Shown one piece after another: positions 6,719-15,490 of a stretch of 49,489 nt of DNA. Source of the stretch: Alphaproteobacteria bacterium. Lineage in GTDB: Bacteria > Pseudomonadota > Alphaproteobacteria > Micavibrionales > Micavibrionaceae. The notes below the pieces were generated by a model. The model made no database searches. It saw only the letters and a list, made by a program, of their open reading frames with translations, and was not told the origin of the DNA. Both the position numbers and the translations under genes were made by a program. The stretch covers positions 1 to 49,489 of the forward strand of contig JANQFU010000005.1 in assembly GCA_028277665.1 (NCBI GenBank), in the 5' to 3' direction. Position 1 is the first letter of the stretch. The number at the start of each line of letters is the position of its first letter.

Positions 6719-9040
6719 TCAAGCGTCCGCGCCTTCGGCTCCGGGGCTGACGGCAGGGAGAGTCTGGCGGGCTTTGGCGGGCAGGCCCCCGTAGGAGAAG
6801 GTCAGTTTTTTTGCGTCCCGGTCGAAATCCACACGGACAAGTCCGCCGCCGGTCAGCGCGCCGAACAAAAGCTCTTCGGCCAGCGGCTTTTTAATCCGGT
6901 CCTGAATAACGCGGGCGAGCGGCCGCGCGCCCATCGCCGGGTCGTAACCTTCTTTGGAGAGGTATTCACGGGCGGCGGAGCTGAGCTCAATCGTGACCTG
7001 CCGGTCGGCAAGCTGGGCCTCAAGCTGCATGACGAATTTATCGACAACCCGCAAGACCGTCTCGGGCGACAGGCGGCTGAACGGAACGATGGCGTCGAGC
7101 CGGTTCCGGAACTCAGGCGTAAACATGCGCGTAATCGCTTCGTTGTCTTCCTCAACGCGAACGTCGCGCTCAAACCCCATCGGCGGCTTCGCCATGTCTG
7201 CCGCGCCGGCATTCGTCGTCATGATCAGGACGACGTTGCGGAAGTCGACCGTCTTCCCGTTATTATCCGTCAGCTTCCCGTAATCCATGACCTGCAGGAG
7301 AAGGCTGAACAGATCCGGATGCGCTTTCTCAATTTCGTCGAGGAGCAAGACGCAATGCGGGAACTGATCCACCTTGTCGGTCAGGAGCCCGCCCTGTTCG
7401 AACCCGACATAGCCGGGGGGCGTCCCGATCAGGCGCGAGACCGAGTGCTTCTCCATATATTCGGACATATCGAAGCGCAGGAGTTCAACCCCCATGGATT
7501 TGGCAAGCTGGCGCGCAACTTCGGTCTTCCCGACCCCGGTCGGCCCGGAAAACAGGTAAGAACCGATGGGCTTTTCCGGATCGCGCAGACCCGCCCGGGA
7601 CATTTTGATCGAATCTGTCAGGACCTCGATGGCCTTGTCCTGATCGAACACGAGCGTTTTTAAATCCCGCTCCAGAGTCTGTAATGATTCCCGGTCTGAT
7701 GTACTGACCGTTTTCGAGGGGATGCGGGCGATCACGGCGACGACGTTCTCGATATCCTCAACCGTAATCACTTTTTTGCGTTTATCCTCGGGCACGAGCA
7801 TTTGCGCCGCACCGACTTCGTCGATGATGTCGATAGCCTTGTCCGGAAGTTTGCGGTCGCCGATATACCGGTCTGTCAATTCGACGGCGGCGCGCAGGGC
7901 TTCCGGCTCGTAAGACACCTTGTGATGTTCTTCGTACCGGGATTTCAGCCCCTGAAGGATCAGAACGGTCTCGTCGATGCTCGGCTCCGGCACGTCGATT
8001 TTCTGGAAGCGGCGGACGAGGGCCCGGTCTTTTTCAAAGTGATTGCGAAACTCTTTGTACGTCGTCGAGCCGATACAGCGCAGCGAGCCGTTTGAAAGAG
8101 CAGGCTTGAGAAGATTGGACGCATCCATCGCTCCGCCGGATGTCGCGCCGGCCCCGATGACGGTATGAATCTCGTCAATGAACAGAACCGCGCCGTCGGT
8201 GTTCGAGAGCTCCTTGAGCACAGCCTTGATCCGTTCCTCAAAATCCCCGCGATAGCGCGTCCCGGCGAGCATCGCCCCGAGATCGAGTGAAAAGATGGTC
8301 GTCCCAAGCAGGACCCCGGGCACAGCCCCTTCGACAATCCGCAGGGCCAGCCCCTCGGCAATCGCGGTCTTTCCGACGCCCGGATCACCGACATAAAGCG
8401 GATTGTTCTTCTGGCGGCGGCAGAGAATCTGCACCGTCCGGTCAACCTCTTTCTCGCGGCCGATCAAGGGATCGATCTTTCCGGCTTTGGCTTTTTCGTT
8501 CAGGTTGTGGCAATAGGCATCAAGGGCTTCCTTGCCGGATTTGCTTTCCGAATTGTCTCCGGACTCGACGCCGGTCGGGGCCGGCGGCTGTTCGTCCGCA
8601 CCGCCCGGAATTTTGGCTATCCCGTGCGAGATATAATTGACCGCATCAAAGCGGGTCATTTCCTGCTCCTGCAGGAAGAAAACGGCATGGCTTTCGCGCT
8701 CGGAAAAGAGCGCGACCAGCAAGCTCGCCCCCGTGACCTCATCCCGGCCGGAAGACTGAACATGGATCGCCGCCCGCTGAAGGACGCGCTGGAACGCCGT
8801 CGTCGGCTTGGCTTCCTCTGCCCGGCCGCTCGCGAGATAAGCAAGGTCCTGATCGAGATAACGGCGCAGATTATCCTGCAAAACCGCGAGATCGACGCCG
8901 CAATTGCGCATCACGGCCACAGCGTCCGGGTCCTCGGTCATGGACAAGAGCAAATGCTCCAGCGTCGCAAACTCGTGCTTGCGCTCATTGGCGAGGTTCA
9001 GGGCGCGGTGAAGCGTATGTTCAAGATTGCGTGAGAGCAT
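6719..9040 (-). CDS. clpA: ATP-dependent Clp protease ATP-binding subunit ClpA
   Basis: Hexameric AAA+ unfoldase (773 aa) that feeds substrates to ClpP and handles N-end-rule proteins with ClpS. The N-domain (MLSRNLEHTLHRALNLANERKHEFATLEHLLL) is followed by two AAA modules: D1 with Walker A GDPGVGKT and Walker B FIDEIH, and D2 with GPTGVGKT and LLLDEIEKAHPD; the C-terminal part has the RPLARVIQD region. Length and layout fit ClpA rather than ClpB, because the long middle coiled coil is absent. It is 23 bp downstream of the VanX-like gene on the same strand. The usual upstream partner clpS is not in this neighbourhood. Confidence 0.96.
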   Translation of the reverse strand: MLSRNLEHTLHRALNLANERKHEFATLEHLLLSMTEDPDAVAVMRNCGVDLAVLQDNLRRYLDQDLAYLASGRAEEAKPTTAFQRVLQRAAIHVQSSGRDEVTGASLLVALFSERESHAVFFLQEQEMTRFDAVNYISHGIAKIPGGADEQPPAPTGVESGDNSESKSGKEALDAYCHNLNEKAKAGKIDPLIGREKEVDRTVQILCRRQKNNPLYVGDPGVGKTAIAEGLALRIVEGAVPGVLLGTTIFSLDLGAMLAGTRYRGDFEERIKAVLKELSNTDGAVLFIDEIHTVIGAGATSGGAMDASNLLKPALSNGSLRCIGSTTYKEFRNHFEKDRALVRRFQKIDVPEPSIDETVLILQGLKSRYEEHHKVSYEPEALRAAVELTDRYIGDRKLPDKAIDIIDEVGAAQMLVPEDKRKKVITVEDIENVVAVIARIPSKTVSTSDRESLQTLERDLKTLVFDQDKAIEVLTDSIKMSRAGLRDPEKPIGSYLFSGPTGVGKTEVARQLAKSMGVELLRFDMSEYMEKHSVSRLIGTPPGYVGFEQGGLLTDKVDQFPHCVLLLDEIEKAHPDLFSLLLQVMDYGKLTDNNGKTVDFRNVVLIMTTNAGAADMAKPPMGFERDVRVEEDNEAITRMFTPEFRNRLDAIVPFSRLSPETVLRVVDKFVMQLEAQLADRQVTIELSSAAREYLSKEGYDPAMGARPLARVIQDRIKKPLAEELLFGALTGGGLVRVDFDRDAKKLTFSYGGLPAKARQTLPAVSPGAEGADA

Positions 9041-9063
9041 GGCGGTTCGCGTCTTTCGTCAGC

Positions 9064-9738
9064 TTACGTTATCCGTGCATTGAATTCTAGCGGATTTGTG
9101 ACCTCTCCGTAAACCGCGAAAGGCGCGTCTTTGAACAAGGCCCATTTCTGGTTCCCGAAATCGAAATGCCACCATTCGTCGGGATCGTCGCCGAACCCGG
9201 CATCCATCATGACTGTCCGCAAGAAACGCCGGTTGTCTCTGGCCGTGTCGTTTCCCGGATTTTCTTCGAAATAATCCGGCGCAGCCTCGGGGCCGAAATG
9301 GTCGAAAACGGTGCCGAGATCGAGCTCTTCCCCGCCTTCGTCAACGAGCGTGAGATCAATCGATCCGCCTGTGGCGTGTGGCGGAACGCGGTGCGGATTG
9401 TCCGGCTTCGTGACAAAAACGCCAACTTCACGCTCAAGCGTCTCCCGGTCCCATTCCGGATATTCCGCCTCCAGCTCCCGCCAGTATTTATTGTAGATAT
9501 TCGTCTGTACAACGCGCGAACGCCAGGGATCCCAGATTTTGAACCGCTTGCCGCCGAGTTGCGTTTGTTGAATATGAAGGAGTTTATCCGCAATGCTCTT
9601 GCGGGCCCAGAGCGTCGGATCGTCCGACAAATTCCACGCATGATACATCGGCTCAATCACGAACGGATAATCCGAAAGATTAACCATCGGATCGTGATTT
9701 TCGCGGATCGGAACGTCTTCATAACGGATGTTGGTCAT
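9064..9738 (-). CDS. D-Ala-D-Ala dipeptidase, VanX/DdpX-like (peptidase M15D)
   Basis: A 224-aa zinc peptidase predicted to hydrolyse the D-alanyl-D-alanine dipeptide. The family's metal motif is present: HATGGSIDLTL (the SxHxxGxAxD-like element with the first His and the Asp ligand) and EWWHFDFG (catalytic Glu and last His ligand), with a DPWRS motif supplying the conserved Arg. No signal peptide is seen, so it should be cytoplasmic as in VanX/DdpX. There is no VanA/VanH or Ddp transporter beside it, so a role in recycling or using cell-wall D-Ala-D-Ala is likelier than glycopeptide resistance (inference). The ATG is preceded by AAGGAAAG. It lies between a lipoprotein gene and clpA. Confidence 0.87.
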   Translation of the reverse strand: MTNIRYEDVPIRENHDPMVNLSDYPFVIEPMYHAWNLSDDPTLWARKSIADKLLHIQQTQLGGKRFKIWDPWRSRVVQTNIYNKYWRELEAEYPEWDRETLEREVGVFVTKPDNPHRVPPHATGGSIDLTLVDEGGEELDLGTVFDHFGPEAAPDYFEENPGNDTARDNRRFLRTVMMDAGFGDDPDEWWHFDFGNQKWALFKDAPFAVYGEVTNPLEFNARIT

Positions 9739-9786
9739 GATCTTTCCTTTGCCGTTCCTTGCCTTTAAAGAATTCCCGCAAATTTC

Positions 9787-9839
9787 CCCCCGACATAGTC
9801 CGGGGCGTTTGTGTTGGAAGAGCTTTTGCAGAGGACTCT
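9787..9839. repeat. Fragment of family B repeat
   Basis: The reverse complement carries AGAGTCCTCTGCAAAAGCTCTT, similar to the outer arm of the REPIN-like copies at 21093-21200 and 48421-48527. It is preceded by a CCCCGACATAGTCCGGGG hairpin. It lies between the lipoprotein gene and the dipeptidase gene. Confidence 0.45.
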
Positions 9840-9855
9840 ATATAAAACCCGCCCA

Positions 9856-10302
9856 TTAAAATTTGCCGAGAGTCTGTTCGTGCGGTTGCGGCGCGGCCGG
9901 ACAGTTGCGAATGGCTTTTTTGAGTGCGCGGTAGCGCGGCTCTTCTTCCATCCAGTAAGGCTCGGCCGTTTTCATGACGATCATCAGCCGTTTTCCGTCG
10001 TCCATCTGGCGCAGGAGAAGATCCCAGATGATGCGGCGCTCGATGCCGGAGACGATACGGATCCGGCCCGGCTCGCCCTGATAATTGTCTTCTCTGGCCG
10101 GGGTGCCGACGCCGGGCGTGTCTACGATTTCCCCCATGATACAATCGGCCGTTTTCTGGACATCGGCCTCCACGATTTCCGCAACGACGGTTTTCAGCGG
10201 ATCGTTCGGGCCGCGCGTTGTATGCGAGCAGGCGGCGCTCGCAAGCGGCAGCATTAAAGTCAGAATCAAGATCGAAGTCTGGGCGAAATTCGGCGGCCTC
10301 AT
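9856..10302 (-). CDS. Putative lipoprotein, unknown function
   Basis: A 148-aa protein with a signal sequence (MRPPNFAQTSILILTLMLPLASAAC) ending in a lipobox-like ASAAC at residue 25. The mature part is mixed alpha/beta by appearance, with conserved-looking Cys54, Trp and Arg residues and a C-terminal Cys; I do not recognise a family. Its start codon is 9 bp beyond the NAD-GDH stop on the same strand, and the GGAGGA in the last GDH codons can act as its ribosome site, so the two genes should be co-transcribed. Whether the pairing with GDH is functional is unknown. Confidence 0.75.
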   Translation of the reverse strand: MRPPNFAQTSILILTLMLPLASAACSHTTRGPNDPLKTVVAEIVEADVQKTADCIMGEIVDTPGVGTPAREDNYQGEPGRIRIVSGIERRIIWDLLLRQMDDGKRLMIVMKTAEPYWMEEEPRYRALKKAIRNCPAAPQPHEQTLGKF

Positions 10303-10311
10303 GGCGTGTGT

Positions 10312-13300
10312 CTATCCTCCGTACAGATTGCGCAGGCGCTGCTCGGCAATGACGAGCATCGGAAGATCTATATTACCCGTTCTGCGGAATTCATGAAACA
10401 GGGATTCGATCTGCGCGCCCTGATGGGCATGTTCGGCGATCCAGCTTTTGACAACTTCGCGGCCGTCTTCGACCTGTTTGACGGGCATGTCATGGAGGAC
10501 GCGGGTCGTGATTCCGGCCTGAGAGCTGTAAAGCTGGTCGATCAGATTCTCGAGCGCTTCCGCCGTCCAGTGTTCTTCCGAATGCATGAACCGGGCCTGA
10601 CGGCGCAGCCAGTCGAGATGGAAATATTCGCCAAGCTCGAAATAGATTTTGGCCGTTGTCGGAAGATCCGTTTTATCCTCAACCGAAATTTTCACGATGT
10701 CGCAGGCCGATCCCATGACCGGCATCAGCGAGACGTCATGAGCGAGCGTCTCCGGCACACCGTCGTTTATGGCGTCTTTACGGCGGGCGCCGATCATCTC
10801 GCCAAGCTCTTTTGTGACAAGCGTATCAAGTTGCGCGCGCAGGGCGCCGATCCCCTCGCGATACGCCTTGATATCCGCGTGAATATCAAGATGACGGCCG
10901 AGGCGGGTCAGAAACCAGGTCACGCCCCGTTCGGCAAGGAGCGACACATCCCGCATCGCCCGAAGCTGCACAAGCGCCGGAATTTGCCCGTCGAGCGCCT
11001 CGATTTTGTCATAGACGGCCTGCAGCCCGAAGGCCTCACGGACGATCAGATAGGCTCTGGCCACCTCCGCACAGTTTGCTCCGGTTTTGAGCATCCGCGA
11101 CTTGACGAAAGTCGGGCCCATCCGGTTGACGATATGATTCCCAAGCCCCGTTGCGACGATCTCCCGGTGCAGGCGGTGTTTGCGAATCTCGTCCGCATAA
11201 TTTTTGCGCAGCGGGCCCGGAAAATAGGATTGAAGCCAGTCGTCAAGCTCGGGCGAGTCCGGAATATCGCTTTGAAGAAGGTCGTCCGTCAGCGTGATTT
11301 TTGCGTAGGCCTGAAGAACGCTGAGTTCCGGGCGGGTCAGGCCGCGCCCCAGACGCTGGCGGTTTTCGATCGTCTCCTGATTGGGCAGGCCCTCGAGGAC
11401 GCGGTTGACGTTGTGCGCATGTTCCAGATCCGAGATAAATTCCGCCTGAATCTGGAGAGTCTCGGGCGCCTGAATTTCCATCAGCGAGATCGCCTGCGCC
11501 TGCTGATAGTTGTTCGTCAGAACGAGCCCGGCGACCTCATCCGTCATTTTCGCGAGCAGGCGGTTGCGCTGCGTCCGGTTCAGTTCGTCCTTGTTCTTGC
11601 GCGACGCGGCAATCTCGCCGAGCAGGATCTTGATATTGACTTCGTGGTCCGAGGAATCGACGCCGCCGGAATTGTCGATATAGTCGGCGTTCACACGCCC
11701 GCCCTTCTCCGAAAATTCGATCCGGCCGAGCTGTGTAATGGCAAGATTCGCACCCTCGCCGATGACTCGCGCCCGGATCTCGGACGCATTCAGGCGGAGA
11801 GGATCGTTGGCCTTGTCGCCGACATCGGCATGGCTTTCCCGCGAAGATTTGATATAGGTCCCGATCCCGCCGAACCACAGAAGATCCGTCCGGGCCTTGA
11901 GCATATGCCGGATCAACTCATACGGCGTGACCCGCTCGCAAGGGATTTCGAAACGTTTGCGGATTTCCGGCGTGAGTTGCAGCGATTTGTCCTGACGGCT
12001 GAAGATCCGCCCGCCTTCGGACAGTTTTGCCTCGTCATAGGCGTCCCAGCCTTTAACCTCGTCGAACAGGCGCTTGCGCTCGGCGAAGCTTACCGCCGGA
12101 TCCGGATTGGGATCGCAGACAATGTGCAGGTGATTAAACGCCCCGATCATCCGGATATGTTCGGAGAGCAGCATCCCGTTCCCGAAGACGTCGCCGCTCA
12201 TGTCGCCGACGCCGATCACGTCGAAGGGCTGGCTCTGCGTATCGTGACCGATCTCGCGGAAATGGCGTTTGACGGATTCCCATGCGCCCTTGGCCGTAAT
12301 CCCCATTTTCTTGTGATCGTAGCCCGCCGAGCCGCCGGACGCGAAAGCGTCGCCGAGCCAGAAATCGTACTGCTCCGAAATCTCGTTCGCGATATCGGAG
12401 AATGTCGCCGTCCCCTTATCTGCGGCAACGACGAGATAGGGATCGTCACCGTCGCGGCGGACGACATCTTTGGGCGGAACGACCTTGCCGCCCTTGCGGT
12501 TATCCGTCAGGTCGAGCAGAGACGAGACGAACAATCTGTAACACGCAATGCCTTCCGCGCGCCAGGCATCCCGGCCGGAAACCGGGTGTTTGCAGACGAA
12601 GCCGCCTTTTGCGCCATGCGGAACGATGACGGCGTTCTTGACCATCTGGGCCTTCATCAGGCCGAGCACTTCCGTGCGGAAATCTTCGTGCCGGTCCGAC
12701 CAGCGCAACCCGCCGCGCGCAATCGGCCCGCCGCGAAGGTGAACGCCCTCGACACGCGGCGAATAGACGAAAATCTCCCGGAAAGGTTTCGGCGCCGGAA
12801 GATCCTCAATCTTCGGACTTTCCAGTTTGATCGCAAGACAGGGCTTGATCTCTCCGTCCGCGCCGCGCTGATAGAAATTCGTACGGAGTGTGGCCTCAAC
12901 GAGCGCGGTCATCGAGCGCAGGATCCGGTCCTGATCCAGAGAGTCGACATTCTCCAGCGCATGATCGATCGCGACCGAGCATCCGGCAGCCTTGATTTCC
13001 GCATCCGCGCCGTTGGCCGGATCGAAAAAGCCTTTAAACAGCTCGACGATATGCCGGCTGATTTTCGGATTGGCCGTCAGGGCGGTCTCGACATAAGAGC
13101 GGCTGTAGGGATAGCGCGCCTGCCGGAGATACCGGACATACATGCGCAGGATCGAGATCTCGCGCCAGTCCATGCCTGCACCGATGATCAGGCGGTTCAG
13201 GCCGTCGTTTTCAAGCCAGCCGGTGCGGAGCTTGATCAGGGCCTCTTCAAAGACGTCCTTGATTTCGGAGAGAGGAAGGCATCGGCCCTGCGGGCAGGTT

Positions 13301-15114
13301 TCGGTCCGCTCCATCAGGAAATCGTGAATCCAGACTTTTGTGTCCCTGCCCGCCGGACAGATTTCGAACGGTAATTCCGATATAACGCGCAGACCCAGAT
13401 TTTCAAGGGTTGGCAGAACGTCCGAGAGAGTCAGGGAGGCTCCGCAATGAAAAATTTTCAGGCGCAGGCGGTTGCCGTTCGGGTCTTCGTCCTCCGGCGG
13501 AATGTAAAGATCCGGCGCGTATCCGCCGTTCAGACAGGCTTCTTCGATCCGGCGGATATCCCGGACCGTTTCTTCCGGCGTGTAGCGTTCGCGGTAGGCA
13601 ACCGGGAACGCATCCCCGTATGTCGCCCGGATTTCGGCCGTTCGTTTGCGCTCTTCCCCCGCATCCGACAGGGCGGCGCACAGACGGTCGACCCAGGCGC
13701 GCCCGGCTTTCTGAAGCGCGGTTTCGAGCCCGGCGCGGGCAATGGGTTTTCCGGCATTGTCGCCGCGGTCGATTGTGAACATCACCCGGGCAAACAGGGA
13801 GTCGTCGATGGTCGTAAAGAAATTCGTGCAGCAGCCTTCGAGACCGGTCTCCAGAATACGCTGGAATGTCAGGCGCAGGCGGGTCTCGTAATTGTTTCTC
13901 GGAACGTAAACGAGGCAAGAGACTGTCCGCCCATACGGATTTTCACGCAGGAAAAGCGCGACTTTCTGTTCTTCCTGTAACTGCATGATCCGGACGACGG
14001 TTTTGTGGAGCGTTTCCGAATCGATCTGGAACATTTCGTCCCGGGGATAGCGCTCGAGGATATGCCGCAAGGCGCGCTCGTTATGCCCGTTCGGGGAAAA
14101 TCCGGCATATCTTAGAACCCGGTCCATCCGGTCCCGGAGCAACGGAATCTGTTCGATGCTGCGGGCATAGTTGCCCGAGGTGAACAGGCCGGTAAAGACG
14201 TGTTCGGCCGTGATCGTGCCGTCCGGCGCAAACTCGTTTATCGAGATCACGTCCATCGGAACGGGACGGTGTACGGGCGAACGGCAATCCAGTTTCGAGA
14301 GCGAGATCAGGCGCGTGGCCGTCCGCTTCGAAAGCGTCGCCTTGATCGGCGCGCGGGGCAGGTTCTCCGCCGCGTAATCGATCAGCGGCGTTTCCCGGTC
14401 CGGGCTGAACAGGCCGAGGGATTCGCTTTTGTGATGGCGGGGCTTTCCGTCCTTTATCGTGAATCGGGTATAGCCGAGCAGGGTAAAATTGTCTGCAACC
14501 AGGTAGTCAAGAAAAGCCGCGTTCTCAGCCTTTGCGTGGTCGCTCGCATGCGGAGCCGTTTGCGGCAGGCGGTCCCTGATCTCCGCCATGCAGGCATGCA
14601 TGGGTTTCCAGTCCCGGTTGGCAAGCCGGACGTCCTGCAGGCGCTCAAGCAAGGCGGCTTCCATCTCCCGGCATTCCGCAGAGGTCAGGGTATCCTGCAG
14701 CGTGATATGAATATGGGAGCGATACCCGGGGCGCGGGGCCTGGCTGTTCGCCTTTTTCTTTTCCTCTTCCGCAGAGAGTTTCAAAATCGGATGGAAGATA
14801 TGCCGGATCAGGTGATGTTCCCGGTTGATCTCCGCGCTCAGCGAATTCACGATAAACGCCATATCGTCGTTCACGACGTCTACAACGGTCAAAGCGCCCG
14901 GCGTACGGACCGTCAGGGCCGGCCGACCGGCCTTGCGTTTTTCGGCCAGTTTCAGATGCGTCTGCGCAATGTCGATCAAATCGTCCGGCGTAAAGAACGC
15001 GATATTCTGTCCGGGCTCGTTTGCGAAGAGGGCATCAAGAGAAGCGGTTAACGCACTGTCGTTCAAACCGGCCAGTTTTTGCCGTGCGGCAAGAAGGTTT
15101 TCGTGATCGGACAT
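10312..15114 (-). CDS. NAD-specific glutamate dehydrogenase, 180-kDa class
   Basis: Converts glutamate to 2-oxoglutarate and ammonium with NAD+. The 1600-aa length matches the large L_180 class (first characterised in Streptomyces, Pseudomonas and Caulobacter), which carries long N- and C-terminal regulatory regions around a central GDH domain. The N-terminal part (about 1-700) contains ACT-like regulatory sequence; the catalytic core near 770-1200 shows GGPIARGGLRWSDRHEDFRTEVLGLMKAQMVKN, a Lys-containing substrate site, and downstream dinucleotide-fold sequence such as VIGEGANLAITQLGRIEF. In these enzymes amino acids act as allosteric effectors. A long ORF on the opposite strand (10306-13374) is only a shadow of this gene. 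Confidence 0.96.
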   Translation of the reverse strand: MSDHENLLAARQKLAGLNDSALTASLDALFANEPGQNIAFFTPDDLIDIAQTHLKLAEKRKAGRPALTVRTPGALTVVDVVNDDMAFIVNSLSAEINREHHLIRHIFHPILKLSAEEEKKKANSQAPRPGYRSHIHITLQDTLTSAECREMEAALLERLQDVRLANRDWKPMHACMAEIRDRLPQTAPHASDHAKAENAAFLDYLVADNFTLLGYTRFTIKDGKPRHHKSESLGLFSPDRETPLIDYAAENLPRAPIKATLSKRTATRLISLSKLDCRSPVHRPVPMDVISINEFAPDGTITAEHVFTGLFTSGNYARSIEQIPLLRDRMDRVLRYAGFSPNGHNERALRHILERYPRDEMFQIDSETLHKTVVRIMQLQEEQKVALFLRENPYGRTVSCLVYVPRNNYETRLRLTFQRILETGLEGCCTNFFTTIDDSLFARVMFTIDRGDNAGKPIARAGLETALQKAGRAWVDRLCAALSDAGEERKRTAEIRATYGDAFPVAYRERYTPEETVRDIRRIEEACLNGGYAPDLYIPPEDEDPNGNRLRLKIFHCGASLTLSDVLPTLENLGLRVISELPFEICPAGRDTKVWIHDFLMERTETCPQGRCLPLSEIKDVFEEALIKLRTGWLENDGLNRLIIGAGMDWREISILRMYVRYLRQARYPYSRSYVETALTANPKISRHIVELFKGFFDPANGADAEIKAAGCSVAIDHALENVDSLDQDRILRSMTALVEATLRTNFYQRGADGEIKPCLAIKLESPKIEDLPAPKPFREIFVYSPRVEGVHLRGGPIARGGLRWSDRHEDFRTEVLGLMKAQMVKNAVIVPHGAKGGFVCKHPVSGRDAWRAEGIACYRLFVSSLLDLTDNRKGGKVVPPKDVVRRDGDDPYLVVAADKGTATFSDIANEISEQYDFWLGDAFASGGSAGYDHKKMGITAKGAWESVKRHFREIGHDTQSQPFDVIGVGDMSGDVFGNGMLLSEHIRMIGAFNHLHIVCDPNPDPAVSFAERKRLFDEVKGWDAYDEAKLSEGGRIFSRQDKSLQLTPEIRKRFEIPCERVTPYELIRHMLKARTDLLWFGGIGTYIKSSRESHADVGDKANDPLRLNASEIRARVIGEGANLAITQLGRIEFSEKGGRVNADYIDNSGGVDSSDHEVNIKILLGEIAASRKNKDELNRTQRNRLLAKMTDEVAGLVLTNNYQQAQAISLMEIQAPETLQIQAEFISDLEHAHNVNRVLEGLPNQETIENRQRLGRGLTRPELSVLQAYAKITLTDDLLQSDIPDSPELDDWLQSYFPGPLRKNYADEIRKHRLHREIVATGLGNHIVNRMGPTFVKSRMLKTGANCAEVARAYLIVREAFGLQAVYDKIEALDGQIPALVQLRAMRDVSLLAERGVTWFLTRLGRHLDIHADIKAYREGIGALRAQLDTLVTKELGEMIGARRKDAINDGVPETLAHDVSLMPVMGSACDIVKISVEDKTDLPTTAKIYFELGEYFHLDWLRRQARFMHSEEHWTAEALENLIDQLYSSQAGITTRVLHDMPVKQVEDGREVVKSWIAEHAHQGAQIESLFHEFRRTGNIDLPMLVIAEQRLRNLYGG

Positions 15115-15490
15115 GTCTTGAAACCTGAATTTTTAAGTATTTTTGTTCTTGTTCGTCTGGAAACCACCCTGTTCTTTATACCGTTTCGCATTCAATAAAT
15201 GAGAAACGGTATAAGGGGCGCAACGGCGACCCCGCGCGAAAGCGCGAAGGCTGCGTGCCGTTTGAACGCCCAATTCTCATTCATTGAATGAGAATTGGTA
15301 TTATACGTAGCGCGCCGAACGCAAACTGGCAAGCGACGGATTCATTTCTCCCTCCGGAAATCATACGGTGTAAACTGTTGTGTAGTGACGTTTATGATTG
15401 TCTTGAGTTGAGAATCCGGTCATTATGTCACTTTAAATCAATGCACGTTATTTAAAATGACGTCGAATAGGGAGAAAAAGGATACGGCAT
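15115..15490. other. Intergenic region with divergent promoters of gdh and FNR-type gene
   Basis: A 376-bp gap between two divergent genes. It holds a pair of related palindromes (listed separately), an AT-rich stretch, and a TTTAAAT-N11-ATTTAAA dyad at 15432-15456, about 35 bp before the FNR-type start codon, which could be an operator. No ORF of note. Confidence 0.5.
15176..15305. repeat. Pair of related palindromes, MITE-like
   Basis: Two dyads share the core CATTCA/TGAATG. The first (15176-15214) begins TTATACCGTTTC and ends GAAACGGTATAA; the second (15270-15298) is a perfect 14+1+14 palindrome, CCAATTCTCATTCA-T-TGAATGAGAATTGG. The outer arms, TATACCGTTTCGCATTCA and the reverse complement of the right end, ATACCAATTCTCATTCA, resemble each other, so the 130-bp block looks like a small element with sub-terminal hairpins. 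The middle is GC-rich with GCGCGAAAGCGC. Confidence 0.6.

Noticed and set aside
9064..9738. Glycopeptide-resistance interpretation of the VanX-like gene
   Set aside because: No vanH, vanA or vanRS-type genes nearby; a Gram-negative envelope would in any case exclude most glycopeptides.
10306..13374. 1022-aa open frame on the plus strand
   Set aside because: It lies wholly opposite the NAD-GDH gene, which has family motifs along its length. The plus-strand product shows no recognisable domain and is a codon-bias shadow.
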